Origin: 3107 sp965216225
Lineage (GTDB): Bacteria; Pseudomonadota; Alphaproteobacteria; Rhodobacterales; Rhodobacteraceae
Length of the DNA stretch: 50,766 nucleotides
Direction of reading: 5' to 3'
Assembly (NCBI GenBank): GCA_965216225.1
Contig: CBDCFF010000009.1
Coordinates: forward strand, 1-50,766
Positions 45,075 to 50,766 of this stretch are shown here, in pieces (position 1 is the first letter of the stretch; the number at the start of each line of letters is the position of its first letter). The notes below the pieces were generated by a model. The model was not told where the DNA came from. It ran no database searches and saw only the letters and a list, made by a program, of their open reading frames with translations. The translations under genes were made by a program, and so were the position numbers.

Positions 45075-45488
45075 ATGACAACCGCAGGAAGCGACTGGTT
45101 TGGCGATGAAACGGCAACATTCGGCGACCGGCTGGCCGGGGCGCGCGAAGCCTCCGGCATGAGCAGGAAGCAGTTGGCAGAGCGTCTGGGGGTCAGGATC
45201 AGGACCATCCGGGCCTGGGAAGATGACGTGCTGGAACCCCGGTCAAGCCGGTTGCTGGGTCTGTCCGGGGTGCTGAACGTCTCGATCATGTGGCTGCTGA
45301 ATGGCGAAGGCGACGGCCTTGAAGCACCGCCTGAAGACCTGCCCGAAGACCTGCCGGGCATCGCGGAATTCGGGGAAATTCTGACCGGAGTCCGCGACCT
45401 GCATGAACGGATGGCGCAAAACGCCGAACGGCTCGGCGTTCTGGAAAAGCGCCTGCGCATTGCCCTGAAAGGCACCGATGGATGCTGA
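45075..45488 (+). CDS. XRE-family helix-turn-helix regulator
   Basis: A 137-residue protein with an HTH_3 domain at about 16-72 (FGDRLAGAREASGMSRKQLAERLGVRIRTIRAWEDD) and a C-terminal helical, Glu-rich stretch (EAPPEDLPEDLPGIAEFGEIL then VRDLHERMAQNAERL) that may form a coiled coil. Start ATG 45075 has GGGAGCCGG before it. The end overlaps the start of sdhE by 7 bases, so they are co-translated. The target is unknown. Confidence 0.9.
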   Translation: MTTAGSDWFGDETATFGDRLAGAREASGMSRKQLAERLGVRIRTIRAWEDDVLEPRSSRLLGLSGVLNVSIMWLLNGEGDGLEAPPEDLPEDLPGIAEFGEILTGVRDLHERMAQNAERLGVLEKRLRIALKGTDGC

Positions 45489-45751
45489 CCGAATCGCCGG
45501 ATGTCAGGCTGAAACGCCTGCGGATGCGTTCCTCCCGGCGCGGCATCAGAGAGATGGACATTATCCTGGGCGATTTCGCGCGGCGGGCGCTGGGCGATCT
45601 GCGGCCACGGGCGCTTGATCTCTACGAGGAACTGCTGGAAGAAAACGATCACGATCTCTATCAATGGGTCTCTGGCCGGGCGGCCGCGCCGGAGCGCTAT
45701 CTGAGCCTTGTCGCCCGGATTGCCGCGCATCAATCAAGTCGCGGTATTTAA
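45482..45751 (+). CDS. sdhE: Succinate dehydrogenase assembly factor 2 (FAD assembly)
   Basis: An 89-residue protein that attaches FAD covalently to SdhA. The RGxxExD signature is present as SSRRGIREMDIILGDFA, with the second family motif YEELLEENDHDLYQWVSGR. It has the usual length. Its start lies inside the end of the XRE gene. No other succinate dehydrogenase gene is in the window, as is common. Confidence 0.92.
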   Translation: MLTESPDVRLKRLRMRSSRRGIREMDIILGDFARRALGDLRPRALDLYEELLEENDHDLYQWVSGRAAAPERYLSLVARIAAHQSSRGI

Positions 45752-45811
45752 CGGAAAATTCGGTAATTCCCACCACACTCGCCCGGAAGTCACGCGACGG
45801 CGGAGTGGAAC

Positions 45812-46309
45812 ATGAGCTACCAGTCACAACTGGGCACGTCGGAAAGCAGGAAATTTGTCGCCGGGTATCTGGAGGTGCTGGCCCTGGTCGAACGGCTGCA
45901 CCGCCTGCTTCTGGATGTGATAAAGGATGAGTTCGAGCGGGTGGGCATTCTGGACATCAACGCGGTGCAGGCGCTTTTGCTGTTCAATATCAGCGATCAC
46001 GAGGTGACTGCGGGGGAGTTGAAGACCCGCGGCTATTATCAGGGGTCCAATGTCAGCTATAATCTGAAAAAACTTGTCAATATGGGGTACATGCACCATC
46101 AACGGTGTGAGATCGACCGCCGTGCGGTGCGTGTCCGTCTGACCCCAAGGGGCCGCGAGATTCGCGACATCGTTGCCGGCCTCTTCGCCCGCCATGCAGA
46201 GGGGCTTCAGTTCAAGAACGTGCTGGACAAGGACGGCATTGACGAGATTGGCTCTGCGCTGAAACGGGTGGAGCGTTACTGGAGCGATCAGATACGGTAT
46301 ATCTACTGA
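45812..46309 (+). CDS. MarR-family winged-helix regulator, LdtR-like
   Basis: A 165-residue regulator: MSYQSQLGTSESRKFVAGYLEVLALVERLHRLLLDVIKDEF, winged helix AGELKTRGYYQGSNVSYNLKKLVNMGYMHHQR and wing EIDRRAVRVRLTPRGREI. The sequence resembles the LdtR branch of alphaproteobacteria, which controls a cell-wall L,D-transpeptidase; no such gene is nearby. GCGGAGTGG precedes the ATG. It is 60 bases from sdhE, and the next gene is convergent. Confidence 0.87.
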   Translation: MSYQSQLGTSESRKFVAGYLEVLALVERLHRLLLDVIKDEFERVGILDINAVQALLLFNISDHEVTAGELKTRGYYQGSNVSYNLKKLVNMGYMHHQRCEIDRRAVRVRLTPRGREIRDIVAGLFARHAEGLQFKNVLDKDGIDEIGSALKRVERYWSDQIRYIY

Positions 46310-46394
46310 TCACGGCGCAACGGGACAATCCCCGTGCATATTGACCGGAACGGGAATCAATATGGCGGGCCGGGGCGTTTCCGAACCCTGCGGA

Positions 46395-47105
46395 TCATCC
46401 TTGCGGTTCCTGACTGTTCCGAATGCGCCCGATCACCAGCATCCCGATCTCGCGCAGCAGCTTGCGCTGCATCGCCTCTTCGTAGCGGTCGAAATTCGGC
46501 GTGACTTCGACAAACGCGCCGGGGCCCTTGATGACTTTGGTCAGATAGTGGTTCACCAGTTCCGGGAAATGGCCGACAATCACCAGGCCGTTCACCGTCA
46601 CCGGGTCCAGCGGAAAGGCATCATAGGCCTGCTGTGCGTCGAAGCCGTGATTGTGAAACCCGTCCCCCGAAATATCCAGCGTCTGGCGCAGGCAGTCCGG
46701 GGCGCGCCGGAACAGGCTTGCGGAATAACCGATGGCCGCCCCGATCGCCGTGGGCAGATCGTTGCGCTGCCGCCTTGCCGCGTGAATCGTCTCTGCCGCC
46801 GATTGCAGCGCCCCGGGTCCGCCCAGCAGGGTCCAGTCCAGAATCAGATGCTGGTTTTGCAGGCCGCTCCATTCATACACCGCGATGGCAACCTCGCCGG
46901 CGTCGGAAAAAAGCAGCGCCTGAACCGGTTCCGACAGCAAGGCCGCCGCCAGACCATCGCGTTGCAGCACATATTCGCGTTCATCAATGGAAGAAGAAAC
47001 ATCCAGCCCGAGCGCCAGCGCAAGCTGACAGGCCGCCCCGGCAGGCGCCGCCCACAGCGCCGTGGCGATTCCTGCCAGTGCCCGGTATTTTTCATGCCTG
47101 CCCAT
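46395..47105 (-). CDS. DUF1194 protein, exported von Willebrand A-like
   Basis: A 236-residue protein with a signal peptide (MGRHEKYRALAGIATALWAAPAGA, cleavage before ACQLALALG) and a von Willebrand A-like domain. The metal-ion adhesion motif reads LALGLDVSSSID near residue 35; a conserved DISGDGFHNHG lies in the middle. DUF1194 proteins are common in alphaproteobacteria, function unknown, probably periplasmic or surface ligand binding. The 150 bases upstream, to the ankyrin gene, hold no gene. Confidence 0.87.
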   Translation of the reverse strand: MGRHEKYRALAGIATALWAAPAGAACQLALALGLDVSSSIDEREYVLQRDGLAAALLSEPVQALLFSDAGEVAIAVYEWSGLQNQHLILDWTLLGGPGALQSAAETIHAARRQRNDLPTAIGAAIGYSASLFRRAPDCLRQTLDISGDGFHNHGFDAQQAYDAFPLDPVTVNGLVIVGHFPELVNHYLTKVIKGPGAFVEVTPNFDRYEEAMQRKLLREIGMLVIGRIRNSQEPQG

Positions 47106-47256
47106 GGTTCCCGCGGCGACTGCGCGACCCCTTTCTGCAAAAGCTCCACCGATACGTTATCAGGCGAGCGCACAAAAGCCATCCGCCCGTCGCGGCCGGA
47201 CCTGCCGGATTTCCGTAAATGGCTGAAAGGCCGCCGGGCCGTGGCGGGGTTCGGGT

Positions 47257-47640
47257 TTACCTGTACTGCCCTTCGTTCAGTTCCCACCATTCAGCGGTGC
47301 CTTCGAGCTTTCCGGCATTATGCTCCTTCGCCACATCGAAGGGGGTGCTGCCTCTCTCAGTCTTCGCCGCGGCATCTGCGCCCGCGTCCAGCAGCGCGCG
47401 GATCGCCTCAGGGGTGCCCGATCCCGCAGCCCAATGCAGCGGGGTCATGCCAAGCTCGGTCCTTGCCCCGACATCCGCGCCCGCGGCGAGGCAGGCGCGG
47501 ACCTGCTCCGCCGTCGCTGCCTCGAAGAACGCCTCGGTGTTGAAGTCGCTGCAATCCTGCGCCGCTGCCGGAGCTGGGGCCAGCATGGCCAGCGCCAGCG
47601 CGATCCGCGCCGCTGTCCTCACCCCTGTCTTCGCGCTCAT
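47257..47640 (-). CDS. Exported ankyrin-repeat protein (copy A, intact)
   Basis: A 127-residue protein: a Sec signal peptide (ARIALALAMLAPAPAAAQ, then DCSDFNT), a short helical cap with one imperfect repeat (FFEAATAEQVRACLAAGADVGAR), then a full ankyrin repeat (GMTPLHWAAGSGTPEAIRALLDAGADAAAK) and a final half repeat ending WWELNEGQYR. It is probably periplasmic. The C-terminal WWELNE motif recurs in the second copy. Copies A and B are tandem duplicates with homologous 3' flanks. Confidence 0.85.
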   Translation of the reverse strand: MSAKTGVRTAARIALALAMLAPAPAAAQDCSDFNTEAFFEAATAEQVRACLAAGADVGARTELGMTPLHWAAGSGTPEAIRALLDAGADAAAKTERGSTPFDVAKEHNAGKLEGTAEWWELNEGQYR

Positions 47641-47778
47641 CCCCTGCCCTCCCGTTCATGGCGACCGGCGTCAACCTTGCACGGGGGGGCGGGGGCGGTC
47701 AACGCCCGGCGGGGTCTTGCCGTTTGACCGGCGGCGCGGGGCACAAGCGGCGGGCCGTGGCGGGTTTCGGGCTTACCT

Positions 47779-48264
47779 TTACTGCGCTTCGTTCAGTTCC
47801 CACCATTCAGCGGTGTTTTCGAGCTTTTCGGCATTATGCTCCTGCGCCAGATCGAAGGGGACGTTGCCCTCCCCGTCCCTCGCCCCGGCATCCGCGCCCG
47901 CGTCCAGCAGCGCCCGGATCGCCTCCGGGGTGCCCGATCCCGCAGCCCAATGCAGCGGGGTCAGGCCACCCTCGGACCTCGCCTCAAGCGCCGCGCCCGC
48001 GTCCAGCAGCGCGCGGATATTCTCCGGGGCGCCATACCACGCAGCCACATGCAGCGGGGTCCAGCCATGCTCGTCCCCTGCCTCAAGCGCCGCGCCCGCG
48101 TCCAGCAGCGCCCGGATCGCCTCCGGGTTGCCATGATGCGCAGCCCAATGCAGCGGGGTCGCGCCATATTCTTCGTCCCTTGCGCCCACATCCGCGCCCG
48201 CAGCGAGGCAAGCGCCGACCTGCTCCGCCGTCGCTGCCTCGAAGAACGCCCCGGTGTTGAAGTC
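47779..48264 (-). pseudogene. Exported ankyrin-repeat protein (copy B), start removed by IS481
   Basis: Reading from the IS481 boundary at 48264, the frame gives DFNTGAFFEAATAEQVGACL, three full ankyrin repeats (GATPLHWAAHHGNPEAIRALLDAGA, GWTPLHVAAWYGAPENIRALLDAGA and GLTPLHWAAGSGTPEAIRALLDAGA), then the end WWELNEAQ. DFNT aligns with residue 32 or so of copy A. Copy B has therefore lost only its signal peptide, start codon and promoter. Its three repeats against one in copy A make it the longer form. It is unlikely to be expressed or exported. Confidence 0.85.
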
Positions 48265-49230
48265 GTGTCACATCCCGTGTGATTGTATGGCTGCTTTCTG
48301 AAGACCTCGGGCTTTTCTCGATGCCAGTCCTTGAGCGCATCAATTGGCGTGCGGCCTTTCAGAACGGATTGTGGCAGCTGGCCGTTGTAGAGGCGGACGT
48401 ACCGCAAGATCGTCCGCTCCAGATACTCGCCGCTGCGGAAACGGTGGCTCTGGAGCACGTCCCCGATCCGACCGTTGAACCGCTCGACCATGCCGTTGGT
48501 CTGCGGCCGCTGAGGTGGGGCCAGGCGATGTTCGATCCCGAACCCGGCGCAGAGGCGGTCGAACTCATGATTGCCGGTCGCGGCGCGGCGGCGAAGGCCG
48601 AAGAGCCTGTCGGTGAACTCCTTGCCATTGTCCGTCAGCACGCGGGTGATCCGCATCGGGGCGGCGCGCTCCAGGTCGCGCAGGAACCGGCGGGCGTTGG
48701 CCGCAGTCTTCACTGGGTAGATGCGCACGAAGACCCGGCGGGTGGTCCGCTCGATCGCGACGAACAGATACCGGCGCTTCTCCTCATCGGCCATCTGCGG
48801 CAGGTATTTCACGTCGATGTGGATGTAGCCGGGCTCGTATGTCTTGAAAGGCTTGTGCGCGGGCTTCGCCACCTTCGGCTTCAGGTCACGGAGGGAGCCG
48901 ACCCCATGACGGCGCAGGCATCGGCGCAGGCATCGATCCAGCCCGGAGCGCGAGACGTTCGGGTTGAGAAACTCGCGGACCACGGCGAGCAGGTCGTCGA
49001 GCGGCAGCAGCAGACTCTGTCTCAGCGAGACCGCCACGGCCTCCTGCGCTGGCGTGAGCGTGGTCTGCAACCTGTGCGCCGTGTGGCTCCGGTCGTGGAC
49101 GGTGTCTCCAGACGGTCTGCTCCGAGATGCCATAGCGCTCGGCCACGATCCACGCGGGGTCTTTGCTCGCCTGGATCGCGGCCCTGATCTTCGGCGTCGT
49201 CGTCGCCTGCTTGTGCAAAGAAATCAGCAT
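48265..49230 (-). pseudogene. IS481-family transposase (copy 2), 14-bp deletion
   Basis: Starts MLISLHKQATTTPK at 49230 and reads through the position where copy 1 has its amber codon (here PAWIVAERYG). After SEQTVW a 14-base deletion relative to copy 1 shifts the frame within the helix-turn-helix segment. The catalytic core continues in the other frame, from about 49110: YIHIDVKYLPQMADEEKRR, VLTDNGKEF and NGMVERFNGRI, ending HTGCD at the element edge, again with no stop of its own. The two copies carry different lesions. Confidence 0.87.
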
Positions 49231-49323
49231 GTCTTGCTCCTGTCCCGAATCTCACGCAAGATCGATCTTGCCATGAACAGGCCAGAGCGGCGAGGGTCTA
49301 TCTGATCGTCCGGGATGGAACAC
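48265..49323 (-). mobile_element. IS481-family element (type B), copy 2
   Basis: The same terminal repeats as copy 1 (7468-8540): GTGTCACATCCCG at 48265 and the complement of GTGTTCCATCCCG ending at 49323. Length is 1059 bp, 14 less than copy 1, equal to one internal deletion. It lies in the opposite orientation to copy 1 and separates ankyrin copy B from the methyltransferase remnant. No target duplication is visible (AAGTC on the left, TTACC on the right). Confidence 0.82.
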
Positions 49324-49410
49324 TTACCCAAGACACTTTTGAAGATTCTGTGTTTTGATTCATATAGTTACAATTGGTGGGACGTTCCCGCTGTCAATCG
49401 AGTATTGAAT

Positions 49411-49670
49411 ATGGACCACTTCAGCCCGGATTTGGGGCCCAGAAACGAAACGGCAACGCGCCTGATAGATTCTGCGCGAGACACGGCCCGAGTCAAAGGG
49501 CTGACACATGAGTTTTATCGCTACCCGGCACGCTTTTCTCCGACGTTTGTGCGCGGGGCGATAGAAACCTTTACCGAGCCGGGCGATTGGGTAATCGATC
49601 CCTTTGCGGGCGGTGGGACCACGTTGGTCGAAGCCATGGCCCTGGGACGCAATGCGCTCGGGATCGACAT
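49411..49670 (+). pseudogene. DNA methyltransferase (N4/N6), N-terminal fragment
   Basis: From ATG 49411 the frame gives MDHFSPDLGPRNETATRLID, HEFYRYPARFSPTFVRGAI and VIDPFAGGGTTLVEAMALG then RNALGIDI. The PFAGGGTT segment is the S-adenosylmethionine-binding motif of amino-methyltransferases. YPARFSP is typical of a family often found in restriction or other defence loci. The gene is cut at a TA by the IS630 element (49671), so the catalytic (D/N)PP(Y/F) motif is missing. The start is uncertain: no clear ribosome-binding site, and the IS481 border lies 88 bases upstream. Confidence 0.75.
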
Positions 49671-50766
49671 TAGAGCGGTTCATCATTTGTTTGAATCTCG
49701 GGATTCCGTTTTTCGTTGAATTGTGATTCAAACTGCGTGCCGGGACTGGAGGCCGGCATGCATGGTAAAACCCTATTCGAATGATCTTCGGGAGCGTGCA
49801 GTAGCAGCTGTTGTTTCCGGCGAGACGGCACGTGTTGTGGCTGCCCGTTTCTCGGTGGCTGTTTCTTCGGTGATCAAGTGGCGCCAGCGATATCGCGAGA
49901 CTGGCAGCGTGGCGCCTGGCAAGATGGGTGGCCACCGCAGGATTATCCTTGAACCCCACCGTGATTTTATCCTGGAGCAGATCAACCGCACGCCGCACCT
50001 GACGCTGCATGGTCTGAAAGACATGCTGGCGAAGCGGGGCGTCAAGGTGTCCCACAATGCGGTCTGGCACTTCATGCGCCGCGAGGGGCTGAGCTTCAAA
50101 AAAAAACACTGCTCGCCCTTGAGCGGGCCCGAGCCGATGTGGCCCGCCGGCGAAAGCGCTGGAAGGGGGTCATGCGTCAACTCGATCCGCGCAAGCTGGT
50201 CTTCATTGATGAAACCTGGATCAAGACCAACATGGCTCCGCTGCGCGGCTGGGGACCAAAAGGCAAACGCCTGCACGGCTTTGCGCCCCATGGCCACTGG
50301 AACACCATGACGTTCATTGCTGCCTTGCGCTGCGATCAATTGACGGCGCCCTGTGTCTTTGACGGCCCGATCAACGGGCAGTCCTTCCGTGCCTATATCG
50401 ATCAACTGCTTGTCCCTGCACTGAAGCCCGGCGATATCGTCATCATGGACAACCTCGGCTGCCATAAATCGAAAGCCGTGCGCGATGCCATCAAGGCGGC
50501 AGGCGCGCGGGTGTGGTTCCTGCCACCATACTCGCCAGACCTGAACCCGATCGAGCAGACATTCGCCAAGATCAAACACTGGATGCGGATGGCTCGGAAA
50601 CGAACCAGTGAAGAGGCCTGGCGATACGTTGGACGCCTCGTCGGATCAATCACACAACAGGAATGCCAAAACTACCTCGAAAACACAGGCTATGCTTCAG
50701 TCAAAATGTGAAGGACTCTAGCTCGCTGTCGTCATTCCTTTGTGAAGCAAAAACGCAGATCGTAGA
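49671..50766 (+). mobile_element. IS630-family element, right end not identified in window
   Basis: Inserted in the methyltransferase gene at a TA dinucleotide (49671-49672), the target choice of IS630/Tc1-type elements. The left end begins GAGCGGTTCATCATTTG. No matching complement is seen before the window edge, so the right end is either just outside or lost. Confidence 0.65.
49762..50711 (+). CDS. IS630-family transposase, two frames joined by -1 frameshifting
   Basis: The first frame starts at ATG 49762 (MVKPYSNDLRERAVAAVVSG), with the N-terminal helix-turn-helix (VVAARFSVAVSSVIKWRQRYRE) and a second HTH (LTLHGLKDMLAKRGVKVSHNAVW). At a run of nine A residues (50098-50106) the coding sense moves to the -1 frame: TLLALERARADVARRRKRWKG, then KLVFIDETWIKTNM (first Asp), VIMDNLGCHKSKAV (second Asp) and PYSPDLNPIEQTFAKIKHWMR (Glu), stopping at 50711. 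Frameshifting on an A run is known in IS630 elements, so this may be an intact, active transposase. Confidence 0.85.

Larger units (their letters stand above)
47230..48264. repeat. Tandem duplication of an ankyrin gene with its 3' flank
   Basis: The two ankyrin genes and a shared 3' flank (starting at about 47230 and 47748; both read GGGCCGTGGCGGG then TTCGGG) are direct duplicates with a period of roughly 520 bp. Copy B has two more ankyrin repeats than copy A, so repeats were gained or lost after duplication. Confidence 0.75.

Noticed and set aside
47681..47700. G-rich run (G7-C-G5) upstream of the ankyrin gene, possible quadruplex
   Set aside because: Only two long G tracts are present; four are needed and the surroundings are simply GC-rich.

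Overview
The window looks like a piece of a GC-rich alphaproteobacterial chromosome, most likely from the Rhodobacterales. The evidence is a set of families typical of that group (DUF1489, DUF2125, DUF1194, UPF0262, DUF1761, a Lrp/alanine dehydrogenase pair, a RutR-type regulator beside hydantoinase-type genes) together with the codon usage. No rRNA, tRNA or CRISPR array was found.

Layout. (1) 1-2.8 kb: a class II (B12-dependent) ribonucleotide reductase cut by the window edge, with a divergent DUF1489 gene. (2) 2.8-10.2 kb: a scrapyard of insertion sequences. It holds IS110, two IS481 types, IS256 plus a second IS256-like piece, IS3, IS5, IS630 and one apparently complete IS5/IS427-type element. 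Most are truncated, frameshifted or fused. (3) 10.2-15.8 kb: a candidate small RNA with a terminator, then trpE, a PpiD-like foldase gene and a TetR/RutR-type regulator joined in frame to a class I aminotransferase, all on the minus strand. (4) 15.9-22.5 kb: a divergent plus-strand operon for reductive pyrimidine or hydantoin catabolism (carbamoyl hydrolase, dihydropyrimidinase, four-gene ABC importer), with a near-consensus RutR operator in the shared promoter region. (5) 22.7-36 kb: housekeeping genes: AlkB-type hydroxylase, mutY, DUF721/DciA-like, DsbA-like, CoA-transferase, lpxK, waaA, a CysQ/IMPase-family phosphatase, a TldD/PmbA protein, DUF2125, an SDR, an LMW phosphatase and UPF0262. 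(6) 35.6-39.9 kb: Lrp regulator/ald, a GST, and an ArsR-SRPBCC-YCII-DUF1761 operon. (7) 39.9-41.9 kb: a second IS graveyard with a broken tyrosine recombinase. (8) 42-47.1 kb: MATE exporter, a conserved hypothetical, aspartate aminotransferase, XRE regulator, sdhE, MarR regulator, DUF1194. (9) 47.2-50.8 kb: a tandemly duplicated exported ankyrin gene whose second copy lost its start to an IS481 insertion, then a DNA methyltransferase start cut off by an IS630 element.

How it works together. The clearest functional unit is 13.9-22.5 kb. A RutR-like DNA-binding domain probably represses the hydantoinase/carbamoylase/transporter operon through the box at 15921-15936. That operon would import a pyrimidine-like compound, open the ring, and release a beta-amino acid, CO2 and ammonia. 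The regulator's fusion to an aminotransferase is the most unusual protein architecture in the window. The other main theme is IS-driven decay. Two damaged copies of the same IS481 element lie in opposite orientation around about 40 kb, and several gene neighbourhoods usually conserved in the group (trpE with trpGDC, dsbA with smc, UPF0262 with hisD and infA) appear broken here.
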